From: Guadua angustifolia
Taxonomy: Eukaryota; Streptophyta; Magnoliopsida; Poales; Poaceae
Assembly (NCBI GenBank): GCA_036346375.1
Contig: CM070508.1
Coordinates: 12,022,852-12,086,851 of the forward strand
Reading direction: 5' to 3'
Length of the DNA stretch: 64,000 bases
Each line of letters starts with the position of its first letter. The stretch's first letter is position 1. The notes under the pieces are model-generated. The model was given only the letters and a program-made list of their open reading frames with translations, was not told the origin of the DNA and made no database searches. Of this stretch, positions 1 to 11,651 are shown piece by piece. The position numbers were made by a program, and so were the translations under genes.

Positions 1-17
1 CACATAAGAAGCCGAAA

Positions 18-383
18 TAGGGCACCATGATTTCCAATGCTCGAATTCAAGCCATATTCGAGTATATTTCTCAAAAATTTCAGTTTTAGAGTATATACCC
101 ATCTATAATAATTCAAATGAAAGGCATACATTTGAAAAAATATACTCGAATTCAAAAATTTTGAACGAGTTTGGATCACTTGCTTTGCTGATTTATATAT
201 AAAATCAGCACATACATACAACCAAACTATCATAAAAAAGAAACCTCTATTTTGAATTTCAGTTTAAACTTGTTTGAACTAGTTAGTAAACTGATTAAAC
301 TCAACATCCTAAAAATTCCACATGAAAATATATAGAGAAAATATCATTTTTAGATCATGGTACCAAGGCACCATGGTGCCCTA
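18..383. mobile_element. candidate MITE with 12-bp terminal inverted repeats
   Basis: The segment begins with TAGGGCACCATG and ends with CATGGTGCCCTA, a perfect 12-bp inverted repeat about 366 bp apart, around AT-rich DNA with no ORF. Size and composition fit a small non-autonomous DNA transposon. No clear target-site duplication is visible, so the superfamily is not assigned. Confidence 0.4.
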
Positions 384-777
384 GTTAATTATACTATATA
401 TATAGGAAAATATCTTTTACTCCTAGGAGTAGTTACTTCTACTTCTAAAATACTACCTAAACGAACTTGAAATGCTCCTTTATCACTTTGGGTACACTTA
501 TACATTAATTATAAGATACTCTAATGTGAGGCACATAAAAAAATTACAAGGGAGTGCATAATTTTTAGTGTATTTTGCAAATACCTTAATATGTGTACAT
601 AAAAAGGAGGATGTTCAAAAAAATATGCATACCACCTCTGAAAAATGTACATACCATCTAGATGATTTTATATACTCGTATACTACGCGTACATACCCAC
701 CGTCGCACGAGATACCCCATACGTTATGAGATACAACATAGAGAGTAATTACTCTCAGAGTAGAAAAGAAGTTTCCA
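384..777. other. AT-rich intergenic stretch, no gene seen
   Basis: Short ORFs here are low-complexity translations of AT-rich DNA. No splice-bounded coding segment, RNA gene or recognisable repeat terminus was found. Confidence 0.5.
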
Positions 778-870
778 ATATATATATACATGTATACATG
801 TATACATATATTTACATATATATGTGTATATACGTGTGTGTATGTATGTATATGTATATGTATATATATA
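778..870. repeat. TA/TG/CA microsatellite
   Basis: Alternating TATA, TACA, TGTA and TGTG dinucleotides run for about 90 bp and abut the left end of the foldback element at 873. The apparent ORFs on both strands across it are low-complexity artefacts. Confidence 0.8.
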
Positions 871-872
871 AA

Positions 873-1255
873 GGCAACGTATCTTGTGCACACAGGCCCT
901 CCCGTGTACACACCTTGCACACCAACTAAAAAAAGTCGCGAAAAATTCTGAAAAAATTTGTAAATGTACTTCATAGATTACTCTACTTATGTATAAAGTT
1001 TCAAGATCAAATTCATTATATATCGAGAGTTACAAAAAAGAGAAAATTATGACGAGTTTAAATTCTTTAAACTCGTTAGAATTTTCTCTTTTTTTATAAC
1101 TCTTGATACATAATGAATTTGAACCTACAATTTTATATATAGGTAGAGTAATCTATGGAGTACATTTACAATTTTTTCAGAATTTTTCGTGACTTTTTTT
1201 AGTTGGTATGCATAGTATATACACAGAAGGGCCTGTGTGCATAAGATACGTTGTC
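873..1255. mobile_element. foldback MITE, copy A (long hairpin)
   Basis: The left arm (873 to about 1060) and right arm (about 1085 to 1255) are near-complete inverted repeats: GGCAACGTATCTTGTGCACA at the left pairs with TGTGCATAAGATACGTTGTC at the right, and both arms carry the AGTTGG, GTAGAGTAATCTAT and AACTC(G/T)TGATA blocks in mirror order. The central loop is only some tens of bases. A second copy of the same family lies at 52870-53230. No coding capacity. The transcript would form a long hairpin. Confidence 0.8.
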
Positions 1256-1279
1256 ATATATAAGGGAGTGTATAGGTAT

Positions 1280-1459
1280 CATCCGGATGTTTTTGTCTTA
1301 ACTAACATCCAAATTCACCGGACCGTTGGATCTAACATCCAAATTCACCGGGCCGTTGGATGAAATCATAGGATTGGATGTAATCGATACTTCCGAATCT
1401 CAATAATGATCCAATAATTCTAAATTTGGATGATTTTAAGATAAAAACATCCGATTGAT
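1280..1459. mobile_element. small TIR element upstream of NET2
   Basis: The left end ATCCGGATGTTTTTGTCTTA pairs with the right end TAAGATAAAAACATCCGATT, giving imperfect inverted repeats of about 20 bp around 140 bp of DNA. Inside are two tandem copies of a 30-bp unit, 1302-1331 and 1332-1361, differing at one base (CACCGGACC versus CACCGGGCC). It ends just before the putative NET2 TATA box. Confidence 0.5.
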
Positions 1460-1477
1460 GTTTATCAAATCCCCATG

Positions 1478-1484
1478 TATAAAA
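1478..1484 (+). promoter_or_regulatory. candidate TATA box for NET2
   Basis: TATAAAA lies at the border between AT-rich upstream DNA and a GC-rich block running into the NET2 start codon. If used, the 5' leader would be about 560 nt, which is long, so a closer TATA-less start is also possible. Confidence 0.35.
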
Positions 1485-1499
1485 CGAACAACGAGGTTG

Positions 1500-2078
1500 A
1501 GTTGTAGTGCTTCACAGCGGTCGGGCTTGCCTGCCCGCCGCACGCGCCGCGCAACGGCAAAACAGCCGCCGCGGCACAGCAGCCGACACCGCGCCAACTC
1601 GTGGGCCCCGCGCTGTTCGAAAGGCGTAAAAGGACCACCGTGCGTGGCTGCGTGCCACCCCGTGACCCGCCTCTCGCGGTGGCCTCCGGCCACGGTAGCC
1701 TACTGCGCCCACGCACACGCAAAGCGGAGAAAACGCACCACCAACCACGCCGTCCGCCTCTCGCGCGCGGCCATCCGCGTCAACGGGCCGCGCGCACCGC
1801 TCGCGCCCGGCCATCCGCCCGCCCCCACCACACGAAAGACGAAACCCACCCCCCTCCCCCGCACTATTTCGCCATGCCATCCCCCGCCACCGACCCACCT
1901 CCCCTCCTCTCCTCCTGGCCGCCGGCGGCTCGGCGCCACGCCTCCACCGCAAACCTTCACTGGACGGGCGCACCACACCACACCGCGCTACTACAGCCAT
2001 TCGTCGCGGCGCTGCACACCCCGACGCGGAGTAGGAGGAGGGGGAGCGGGCGGTCGCGCGGGCGTGACCCGGCCGGCT
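1500..2078 (+). other. GC-rich NET2 5' leader / proximal promoter
   Basis: Strongly GC-rich DNA, typical of grass gene 5' ends, leads directly into the NET2 ATG at 2079. ORFs are open on both strands here only because stop codons are rare in GC-rich DNA. None is recognisable as a protein. Confidence 0.55.
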
Positions 2079-4829
2079 ATGCTGCAGCGCGCGGCGAGCA
2101 ACGCCTACTCCTGGTGGTGGGCGTCCCACATCCGCACCACCCAGTCCAAGTGGCTCGACGCCACCCTCCACGGTACGCGCGCCATTCATCCACCTCTCGA
2201 AATGTGCGTTGCAAATTTGCAGCTGTGGTCGTGACGGTGGCGTGTCCGTCTCCTGTGTCCTTGTGCGCGTGCGCGCGTGTCTACAGAGATGGAGGACAGG
2301 GTGAAGGCCATGATCAAGCTCATCGGGGCGGACGCCGACTCGTTCGCCAAGAAGGCGGAGCTCTACTTCAAGAGCCGGCCGGAGCTCATCAACCACGTCG
2401 AGGAGATGTTTAGATCCTACCAGGCGCTGGCCGACCGGTACGACCGGATATCCAGCGAGCTGCACAAGGCCAACCACACCATTGCCACCGCCTTCCCGGA
2501 CCACGTCCAGTTCTCCATGCAAGACGGCGACGGCGACGGGTTCCCGAAGGGGATCTCAGGGGTTGATCTCAGCAATTTCAAATTCCCCGCTCTGGAGGGC
2601 GTGTCCATGGGCTCACGGGGCACAAGCCGCGGGACCAGCCCGGTCCCGAAGAGGGCCCAGGCTCACCGGAGGATCACCTCCCACATGAACAAGGACAATG
2701 CGCATGAGGAAATCAACAAACTGCAGAAGCAAATCCTGATGCTGCAGACCGAGAAGGAGTTCCTGAAGACCTCTTATGACAGTGCACTAGGCAAGTATCT
2801 GGACATTGAGAGGCAGGTGGCCGAGTTGCAGGACGAAGTTTGCAGCTTGCAAGATGCTTTCAGCACTGGCGCGGCCATTGAAGACAACGAAGCCCGGGCG
2901 CTGATGGCTGCACGAGCCATTGTGTCTTGTGAGGATACGTTGGTTAAATTGCAGGATCAGCAAAAGAGATCATCAGCAGAGGCGAGACTGGAATTTCAAC
3001 GATTCAAACAGGCAAAGGTGAAGCTGAAAACCTTCAAGGATGAGTGCGGGCAGCCCCAGACGCAAATTGATGGGCCTGATCACCATGATACGGGGCCTGA
3101 TCACCATGATACAGAGCTTAGCCATGCACTGCCGTCTGCGGATGGTGATGATTTTGTTCTGAATGATGTCAGGCTTGACCTGCACGAAGTATGTCAAAAA
3201 GTCAAAGAGCTAATTGAATTACAGCCGGAGGCATCAGTGGCAGAACTAGCGGAAAAGGTCGATCAACTTGTGGAGAAGGTAATCAACCTGGAGCTTGCTA
3301 CTACTTCACAGAATGCTCAGATCAATAGAATGAGGACTGAGATAGATGACCTTCAGAAGCGCTTGCATGCCTTGGAGGAAGACAAGGCTGCTTTGGTTAT
3401 TGATTCCACTAAGTTGGCAGACAGGTTGAAGCAAGTTGAAGAGGTGCTGCAAGCAGTCCAGCACATTGGGAGGTCAATACAAAATGGGACAGAGAATACT
3501 TATAAAGAAATGAATGAAGCCTGCAGTGAACTTGCTGAGTTCGTAGGAAAAATGCATGCTCCTGAGACCCAAAGCTGTGATGTCGTGGATTTATCCCGAG
3601 AGTCTAAAGGTGTTGCTTCTCAGGAAGAAGATTCAGAACTAACAAGTCAATGTGCCAAGAAAGAAACAGCCGATTCATTAGATGACCCAAAAAATGAGAT
3701 GGAGAAACATGATGAAGGCTCGGAGGGTCCTGTGGTGCGGGAGCAACTATGTGCAAATGGATCCGAAGGTGAGGAGAATATTTTGTTAGAAGAGTATGCA
3801 TCCGTCCTTCAGAGCTACAAAGATACAGAGCAAAAGCTTTCAGAAATTGAGAAGAAAAATCAAGAGTATCATATTGAGGCAATGTCAGAGCTAAAGGAAC
3901 TGAAGAGTGCCAATGAAATGAAAGATGAGGAGATTCACTCTCTTCGGCGCATGCTAAGTTCTTTGCAGAGAAAGATGAGTGCTCCTGCTCCTGATTGTGT
4001 GGAAAAGTCTGAAGCGTCCAAAACAAGCACAACTCCTACCATTGAATACAAAGAGATTGCTGAGATAGAGGAATACATTAAGCAATGCGAAGTTGAAGGA
4101 CCACTTGCTTGTTCAGTTGCGGAGGAGAAATTTAGAGCAGAAATTGACAGGGTGTTGGAGGAGAACTTGGACTTCTGGTTGAGGTTTAGCACATCGTATC
4201 ATCAAATACGGAATTTCCAAACATCGTTTGATAAGCTGAAAGTTGAGATGGGTAAATTGACTGATGCACAGGCACAGGGGGATGCAGATGGAGTCCCTAC
4301 TAGTCATCAGGTAGCAAAGTTGGAATCAGCTGTTCTAGAAAAGAAATTTCGGGATTTGAATACAGATCTTCAAGTTTGGATGGAAAAAAATGTGCTATTA
4401 AAAGGAGAGCTGGAGAACAGGTTCTCTTCACTGTGCGGCATACAAGAGGACATAACAAAGATCACAACTCTGGATAAAAGTGATGAAGTTCGCTTCACCC
4501 CTTTCCAAGCTGCAAAATACCAAGGAGAGGTGCTTAATATGAAACAAGAGAATAACAAAGTTGCTAAGGAGCTAGAAGCTGGGCTGGACCATGTAAGAGG
4601 CCTCCAAGTGGAGGTTGGGAGGGTGCTCTTGAAGCTCCGAGAGAATCTTGAGCTATCTATAGCAAGAAGCAACCGAGCTCAACAGAACTTCCGGAACCTG
4701 TCAACAAAAGCAGGGGTTCCCCTTAGAACTTTCCTGTTTGGTACGAAGCCAAAGAAACCATCACTCTTTTCATGCATGGGTCCTGGGGTGCATAAGCAGT
4801 ATGGTGGCTCAAAGGCTGGGCGTAGATGA
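2079..4829 (+). CDS. NET2: NETWORKED 2 (NET2)-like actin-binding protein with NAB domain
   Basis: Two exons, 2079-2172 and 2287-4829, are joined across a 114-nt GT-AG intron (CACG/GTACGC to CTACAG/AGATGG) and give about 878 residues. Exon 1 encodes the start of the NAB (actin-binding, KIP1-like) domain, beginning MLQRAASNAYSWWWASHIR. The domain continues in exon 2 with the conserved SFAKKAELYFKSRPELINHV and FRSYQALADRYD blocks, up to about residue 95. The rest is mostly coiled coil (rich in E, K, L and Q heptads) ending in a basic tail. This layout is that of plant NET2 proteins, which bind actin filaments and link them to membrane; Arabidopsis members are largely pollen-tube proteins. The exon 2 frame is intact over 2.5 kb. 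A 7-residue direct repeat, GPDHHDT twice, is encoded at about 3069-3113. I infer cytoskeletal function from family only. Confidence 0.93.
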
Positions 4830-6736
4830 GAATGGTTGGATCATCATCTATATGTCTTCTGACATTTAATGCAGAAGATATCTCAATGTGCCTGTCAATT
4901 GATTTGTGGTATATGTGGTTTTTCGTAGGCCTTAAATGTGAAGGACCTAGCATCTCCTAAGTCAAATTTGGTTTATGATTGTCCATTTACTTCTGCATTG
5001 TTATGGTGCCTATATGGCCTTCCTGTCAGAGCTAAATTTGGTGGAAATGTATAATTGTAAAATTGTTTACAATACTCCTGGTACTGGAAGAAACTGTGTT
5101 AGTGCTCCTGTTCCTCGAATACTTTCTATAGTTCTATTGCCAAATTGAGATCAAGTTGACAATGCCTACCCAATTGCAAGTGGTGGTGAACTGTTTTGCT
5201 AGTTGACCTACTGGGAGAAAGTCAAATCCTGTAAGTGTATCATATCCTAACATTTTTAACCTTTTGGCTGTCTTCAGTAATATGTTGGGAGAAAACATAA
5301 CCTATCAAATTGGTCTGTATATAAGCAATGTTATGGTAGCTAGCGAACAACAATATGGATTAATCAAACTTCATGTTGTTTTATTCTGAGCAAAACCCAA
5401 ACTTGTTAGAATTGCTGATATGCACAATATCCTTGTATTCTTTAGTTAGTGCTCTTTTCAGCAGTCATCGAAGTGCCTTTTCAGGCTGTGCACTCTCCAA
5501 GAAGCTTTTATGGTCTCAACTGCAATCCTTCTCTCAGATGGCAATGTCTTTGTTATCTGCATGGTGTCAATTCAACTGAAAGTTGCAAGACAGAAATGTG
5601 TATTGACTTCATTGTGTTTGGTTCATATCCTTATTCAAAGTTGATTTGCATCTGATGACCTGTTAACATAAAAAAAAAACTGTTTCTTGTAAAACTAAAA
5701 TTCGACTCTTTTTTCTGTTTCTTTTTTATGGAATGGTGGTGGTGCTGTTTATCAGAGTTGTTTGTTATATTACATGCCTTAATCTATTAACAATCTAACA
5801 TAAGTTGAGGGATTTGCTATATCCTTAAAGAAGGCAGGAAAGATAATTGCTTCCTGGTGTAGGTGATTCATGAGAGGAAGGTGTCAGAATGGCAGAATCT
5901 TGGCTCAGATGGACTTGATCAAGTATGTTTCATATCAATGATTTAGTACACATTTCATGAAGTTCAATGCTACACCTTGACCATTCTTTTATTTATTAAC
6001 ATTTTAGTGTTTTCTAGGAAACGAAAAATGAGCTGCCTATTATCGTATATGATCAGCCCTGTTCTATCCACGATGTACTCACTGTTCTCAGCTCCATGCA
6101 TAGTTTGCTTTATGAGGGAACAGTCTAGTTCTTTCCTAGTCTGTTCACCAGCTGCCTCAAAGCTCTTCTGTTTCCTGAAGTGGTGGGTTCCCATTTCCTA
6201 CTTTTTTATAGTCAAGCTCAAATTATGCATAGCTCGACACATATTTGAAAATGGAATATATCTTTTATATGGAACTGTCTTGCAAATATTTCTATGAAGT
6301 ATTAATAGGTTATCTAAGACCAGCATTACTTGTCATGGGTTACTTTTATGTTTGCTACAGAACTGGGATCTCATTGTACAGAACCGAAGATAGGCCTACC
6401 TGGCAATCTCTAGACTCCAGTTAAGGATTAGAGCTCTGAAAATTGAGAAAGGAGGGCTTGAGTTTTGTTCTAGAAAGTAGTGCATCAATATCCAGCTACA
6501 GTATGTTTATCTTCTACACCTTTCTGCTCTTTCTCCATATTCTAGTTACTAGTCCTGTTGTCTTAGTAAGTGGATCGCATTGCAATTGTACATGTGAATT
6601 ATACATTTATTTTTCCACTCCATTGCTAGTTATTGGTCTTATTTTCTGGTAAGTAGCTTCATTGGCAAATGCAAAAGCAAATTCAGAAGAGCAGTGGAAA
6701 AGATAGTTTTCATGTCCAGCAGCTCACTTATGTTTA
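4830..6736. other. NET2 3' flank and intergenic DNA, no gene seen
   Basis: AT-rich DNA after the NET2 stop probably holds its 3' untranslated region and polyadenylation site. Remaining ORFs are short, lack splice context and are not recognisable. Confidence 0.5.
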
Positions 6737-7651
6737 ACTAGCAAGGTGCCCTGCGTATTTGCACGACTAGATTTTTTTTAACAGTTTGTAGCATTAAATT
6801 ATATAACTTATATATTTGAGAATATATTAACGTATTTTATGGACTATGTAGTTTTTTAAGACATCATGAACATTATAAATGACAATATAAGCTTAAAGAT
6901 AAATTGTTGGATTTTTTAATGTATTTTTAACATTTGAAATCACAATGTAATATTATTGCTAAATACATTTGTTAATGATATTAGTGGTAACGTTAACAAA
7001 AGATAACAGACACAACATTTTTTTTTGAAATGATATTTTTATTATATTTGTTTTTAGAAAGTAAAGCACATATAGGAAATTGGATTTGGATGTTGTAGCG
7101 TTAAATACTTGCTTTTCAATTAGAGTACTGAACCGTGGAACCTTATTGATTCACTCGTTGCATACTTAGCTACACGTTTTCTCTTTGCAGCCAAAGGTAG
7201 TTACACCACGCTGCTCTCCTGCCACTGAGCTTGCTACCACTTTGTTTTGTACCAATTAACCTTCCCTAAAGACATGTATTTCTCTGTTTTGCTAACAGTG
7301 AAGTACCGAAAGATAACATTTTTAAAGCTTTATACTTCTGTCATTTGACTGTATGATAAACTAATCTGTAAACTTTGGGTTCATTTTTCTTGTTCTCTTA
7401 GGTCTTGGCTGATATGCCTGACCCTGCTAGTCTTTTCCTGTCTGTAAAATCTGTTTTGCCTCTCATTTTTTCCTTTTCCCATGTGACCTTGCACATAATG
7501 AAATTGCTGGCTTTTGTTTCTTATAAGTTCTTGCATTCAAGTATTAGTAATCTCTAGCTTTTGTAGATTTCTCTTGCAATTTATTAGTCCATAACTCTAG
7601 CCACAAAGATGACATGGTAAACGGCGGAAACTTTCTCACATACAGGACCTA

Positions 7652-7797
7652 GAAAACTGATAGGTGACTTTGAAACCGAAGCAAGGATAAAACCTGATAG
7701 ATAACATACCTAACTTTACGGGATTTTGAAAACTGATATGTGACTTTCAAACCAACGCAAGGACAAAATCTGATAACATATCTAACTTTGTAAAGAT
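7652..7797. repeat. tandem duplication, unit about 73 bp
   Basis: Two diverged copies, 7652-7727 and 7728-7797, share GAAAACTGATA, GTGACTTT, AAACC, GCAAGGA and the CATACCTAACTTT / CATATCTAACTTT blocks in the same order. Non-coding. Confidence 0.75.
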
Positions 7798-7959
7798 ATA
7801 GTTTGAATTTTTTTTATTGTTCTTGGACTCTTTCTTTTAATTATATGGAAATCAAATTTCTTATTTTATTTTATTTTTATTCCTAATTTCAGTTATTTTT
7901 GTATTGTACATAACACACTCTTGCATTGTACATGACACAAACTCTTTCTTTCAATCTAG

Positions 7960-8075
7960 ACTATTATAATCTGGACCCGCTATGATCAACGGTGTAGACC
8001 TTTCTTTCAAACCTTTTCTTTTAATCTAGACCATTATAATTTGGACCCGTTATGATCAACAGTGTAGATCTTTCT
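7960..8075. repeat. tandem duplication, unit about 65 bp
   Basis: Two copies share AATCTAGAC, ATTATAAT, TGGACCCG, TATGATCAAC and GTGTAGA blocks, with scattered substitutions. Non-coding. Confidence 0.75.
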
Positions 8076-8160
8076 TTTTTTCTCCGATTAATGTGGGAAT
8101 TTCTAGCCTTGAGAGCGAATGTGGTGGCTTCTTTGGTTTTTGCTTTAATAATATAATAGA

Positions 8161-9430
8161 TGTTTCCTCAAGTTTTTGAAGAAGTGCTACGGCTTTATTT
8201 TAGTAGGTTTCTTAAAAAATGTTTGAATCTCCTTACTGTCTTTTGGAGAGGGTTCACGCTTGGTTGTGATGTTGCTAAAATTTTTCAAAACTAGTGATAT
8301 ATGATCCTGGTAAGATCGTCTAATGTATACATGCAAAGCAAAAGGTCTGTACATGTGTAAATATCGTCACAAGATGCATTTTTGTACCTTCTTCGTCTCT
8401 TATGCAGAAGGGTCGCTGGCATCAATTTCCTTGTGTTTATTAATACATAGATGTTTGGAGCATATTCCTTCGCTGGGAGTTTGACACCTATTCATTCTTC
8501 TGAACTGTTCAATTTTTCACGCTTTTAATCTTTGGGGGGCAATTTCTTATGTGTCACTGAAAGTTTGTCTCATCCACATGTCAGTGACACATTCCGAGAT
8601 TTCCCTAAATTCTAGTGGCATATAAGGAATTAATCCTTTAATCTTTTATCAAATGTAGACATTTTGAACTTCTTTTGCTTTCAAGGAAAAAAATCTCATT
8701 TCCAATGGCTTGCTAGATAGGAAGGGGGGCAACTTTTATAGGAGCTATTTGCCTTGCAACACACACAGGTCAACCAGGAAAGGGATCCTGTGACTTAAGC
8801 TGTCCGTGCAGGGTATGATCATTTGATTGAGCCGACGAACAGTTTGGATCATACAACAGTGATGATACAGCATGTTGCTACAGTGCTTTACTATAATAAA
8901 AAACGGCATAGTATTTTTGAACAGTATTTTGGAAGATCTGTACTCGCTTTTTGATGGATCGATCCACGTATACAACTGCTTTAGTTGCTGTCTTCTTTGG
9001 GACTGCATTGAATCTCAATTCGGTCGACTGTTGTTGAGTAAACACGACGGTGATGCTGATTGGATGGTTTAATTGCCAAATTGGCATGATGGAGTTTGCT
9101 TGGAGTACACAAGACATTTTGTATTGTGCAGTATGCACCAGCTGATATACTTCCTTGACATGTTGACTGTTAGCTAAAGTTAGCAACTTTGGCATACTAA
9201 GTGGTACAACAGGAATTTTCTGCATTGCTAAAACAGTGGCCCTACCATGTGAGCGGTGCTTTTATGCTTTTCCTCCTAATACAAACTGCATAAATTTTGA
9301 AGCAAACGAAAGGATAAGTAATCACTATTTTCTTTTGATTCATGCTTTAATATTTATGTAACTTTTAAAAAGAAAAACATTGGGGCACCTCTCTTGATGT
9401 ATAGTATACACTAGACACACAAACCTTCTC
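8161..9430. other. intergenic, no gene seen
   Basis: AT-rich DNA with short unrelated ORFs on both strands. Nothing recognisable apart from being upstream of the CCT gene. Confidence 0.5.
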
Positions 9431-9440
9431 TTTTTATACC
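9431..9440 (+). promoter_or_regulatory. candidate TATA box of the CCT gene
   Basis: TTTTTATACC lies about 60 bp before the CCT gene ATG and follows a CT-rich stretch. It suits a short leader. Inferred from position only. Confidence 0.3.
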
Positions 9441-9499
9441 AACCCCCTTCACTTGCGGTTAGCCCCAAACACATCAAAGGGATTTGACATCCAGAAGCC

Positions 9500-10615
9500 A
9501 TGTTCAATCCTTCTTCCTCGTCGGCGCCCACTGACCTCTCCTTGCACCAGGCAGCGAGCTTCTCTTCTGCTTTGCCCACAGCTCCAACCGAAATTCCTCG
9601 CGGCGGCGGTCCTTCGACGACAACGGTGGCCTCTTTTCTCTTCCCAACGTTGCTGCCTCTGCGCCGCCTCCCTACTCCTCTTCCCTCCCTTCCTACTATA
9701 TCCACGGGAGCACCAGCTCACACTCCTTCCCTCTTCACCTCCAATTGCCTGACCCCTCAACAGCAATGGTACCCTCTCTTGCTTGTCCGCTTCCGCATGC
9801 CAGTTGCCTATCCCCCCTGTTTCTTCCTCGCCTACCTCGTCCTCTGGTGACTTGTTGGAGTTAAGCTCTGGAACATTGCGCCGGGTCTTCAGTACTGGTG
9901 ATCTGCAGGTAATGCAACAAAGCTCAAGTTGGAATTGCAGTTGAAAATAAATCACTGTTAACCGCGGTTCACCTGTGTCGATGCAAAACAGGGGATGAAT
10001 GTACCGCGCGCCGTCACCACCGCCGCTGGCACCATTTCAGGTGACAGCAGCAGTCAGGAAGTAGGCGGGCCTTTCTCCCAGAAGGCGGGCGTTACAGTGC
10101 CGAAGAACGGAAGGAGAGAATCGAGAGATACCGTATCAAGCGCCACCAGAGGAATTTCCACAAGAAGATCACTGTATCGACCCCAACATTACCTGCGAAC
10201 GCCTTCCATTCTCCTGCCAATTCACGTCCACTAACGCACCTCTTGCTCGTCGTCTTTGAATCTTCCAGTATGTATGCAGGAAGACGCTGGCAGATAGCAG
10301 GCCAAGGGTGCAGGGCCGCTTTGCGAGGAACCTCGAAACGGAGGCCGACACAGTTGCAGGCCTCGAGAGGGAGGCGTCCGACAACGGCTACGAGTACTGC
10401 ACGTACAACGACACCACCAACAGCTACGACAGCCAGAGCCTGTGCAGGGAAACTGGCAATGGCACGACGTTTGACAACGGCAAGTGGTGGTGGGAAACGC
10501 TGTTGGCAGCCGGTGCGGCCAATGGGGGCAGCAGCAGCAGCAGCAGCTTGGTTTCGACGCCGACGACGAAGGCGAGCTGTGGGCCAGCATCGTTGACATG
10601 TGCTCGGGGACCTGA
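9500..10615 (+). CDS. CCT-domain (CMF / ASML2-like) transcription regulator gene, frame-broken
   Basis: Three exons: 9500-9908, 9992-10173 and 10269-10615. The introns (83 and 95 nt) have GT-AG ends. Exon 1 starts MFNPSSSSAPTDLSLHQAAS and ends in TLRRVFSTGDLQ, a block typical of this CCT class. Exons 2 and 3 carry the CCT domain: YSAEERKERIERYRIKRHQ, NFHKKIT, then CRKTLADSRPRVQGRFARN. The tail is acidic and ends ELWASIVDMCSGT. There is no B-box, so it is a CMF rather than a CONSTANS protein. CCT proteins are nuclear and bind DNA with NF-Y subunits. The recognisable segments lie in shifting frames, each change equal to loss of one base: near 9611, between 9767 and 9805, at 10090, and within 10522-10545. 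Either the gene is a recent pseudogene or the assembly dropped bases. Domain identity is sure; functionality is not. Confidence 0.8.
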
Positions 10616-11106
10616 CCTGACCTGGCCTTATGTACTTCGCTGCTGATTGGTGCTTTCTGGTGCAAGAAGGCAAGGGGCACCGAGTGGCGGCTGCCGAGGC
10701 AGTGTAGTGGTCAAGTGTCGTCGCTGACCTACTTATACCTTAATGTAACTTAAGTCTTTAGGAGAAGAAAAAAAATGAGAAGGAAAATGACTTCTCAGCT
10801 TGTTCTGTGTGTGTTCCCAGTTAGTACTATGCAATCTTATTCCATAAAGCCTGGCCCTGGTGTTGCTTTCCTTCATACCTGAAAATCTTATTTGTGTTGC
10901 TTTCCTACATACCTGAAAATCTTATTGCTGCATGCCTGCAACTGTCGTGCTCGGTTTGTGTCGTGTTTTGGTTTGCCTTGCTTGCACTTCGCAAATGCTA
11001 GTGCTGGTGATTGCATATGTTTGCCTGTGGTTAGTGGCAAGGTTGGTTAAACATTTTTTGTCACTGACATGACATATAGCTGATCTAGGAGCCCACTGAG
11101 GCTGAG
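10616..11106. other. 3' flank of CCT gene, no gene seen
   Basis: Likely 3' untranslated region followed by intergenic DNA. A 31-bp direct repeat (GTTGCTTTCCT, then CATACCTGAAAATCTTATT) occurs twice around 10860-10925. Confidence 0.45.
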
Positions 11107-11242
11107 CTAAGGCGTGTGCCGACCCGAAGGTTCCGTTCTTGTTGAAGATGGCAAATCGGCAAATGGCGACGGTCTCATTGGTACTAACAAATGGTGCCGG
11201 TCACTGTCACTAGTAACAGTTCCATTGGCAAGGGAGGTGCAT
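11107..11242 (-). pseudogene. exon-like ORF fragment interrupted by the MULE
   Basis: On the minus strand the sequence is open and ends at a TAG (11107-11109), with a Ser/Pro/Arg-rich C-terminus ending EPSGRHTP. At 11233-11242 it enters the MULE target duplication. The other flank, after 22446, continues the same frame upstream to a TTGCAG acceptor-like site. This looks like a terminal exon of about 47 codons split by the transposon. The protein is not recognised and the reading is tentative. Confidence 0.3.
11233..11242. repeat. target-site duplication of the MULE, left
   Basis: GGAGGTGCAT directly precedes the left TIR and is repeated exactly at 22437-22446 after the right TIR. A 10-bp duplication is within the range for Mutator-like elements. 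Confidence 0.85.
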
Positions 11243-11478
11243 GAATTTTTTTTTAATAATATTATTTTAAATCGAAATTGCGACATAAATACACGTATTT
11301 TAAAAATTGCAGAAATAATATCCGGTCGCCAAACCGTTTGGCGATAATATGGTCGTCGCCAAACCGTTTGGCGACTATACCGTATCCGCGTGTCGGCCGG
11401 TGATGACCGGTTGTCGCCAGTGAGGAGTGGTGCCACACCGCTTCGGCGACTACTAGTAGTCGCCAACCGCTCGGCGAT
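11243..11478 (+). repeat. MULE left terminal inverted repeat
   Basis: This pairs with the reverse complement of about 22140-22436. It contains an AT-rich outer part with AATACACGTATTT and then two palindromic modules, TCGCCAAACCGTTTGGCGA, at about 11326-11344 and 11356-11374, followed by GCGTGTCGGCCG and TAGTCGCC blocks shared with the other end. Confidence 0.85.
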
Positions 11479-11651
11479 ATCTTGTACATTTTTAATTTTA
11501 AGTAAATTTTGTTGTGAACTGTTTATGCAATAATTGTTATATTAAGCAGGAAAAAACTAAAAAACTCTTGTCATGTAATAGACGGAAGAATTATTTTAGT
11601 TCGTTAGTGATACGCATGTCACTTTCGTATTTTCATAGCCCCGCTGATAGG

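Larger units (their letters stand above)
6737..8160. mobile_element. candidate dispersed grass repeat (Helitron-like or other DNA element)
   Basis: The left boundary ACTAGCAAGGTGCCCTGCG resembles a start sequence seen in abundant grass repeats that continue with a GTGCG-like motif. The right end is an AT-rich tail with AATAATATAATAGA. The interior is AT-rich and non-coding and has two local tandem duplications (7652-7797 and about 7960-8075) with TCTGGACCC and GATCAACGGTG motifs common in such repeats. No TIRs or target duplication were found, so the class is a guess. Confidence 0.35.

Noticed and set aside
615..974. Overlapping ORFs on both strands rich in Tyr, Ile, His and Val
   Set aside because: They translate the TA/TG microsatellite and the foldback MITE; no gene features.
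1455..2522. Long ORFs on both strands around the NET2 start
   Set aside because: GC-rich DNA with few stops. They overlap NET2 exon 1 and its leader in other frames, with no recognisable protein.
10041..10081. A third intron in the CCT gene (CAG/GTGACA to CCCAG/AAGG) that would repair the frame
   Set aside because: At about 40 nt it is too short for a plant intron, and the sequence across it reads well as protein. A lost base at 10090 is simpler.
10092..10680. Minus-strand ORFs of 149 and 193 codons opposite the CCT gene
   Set aside because: Antisense shadows of a GC-rich coding region, rich in Arg, Ala, Ser and Cys with no motif.
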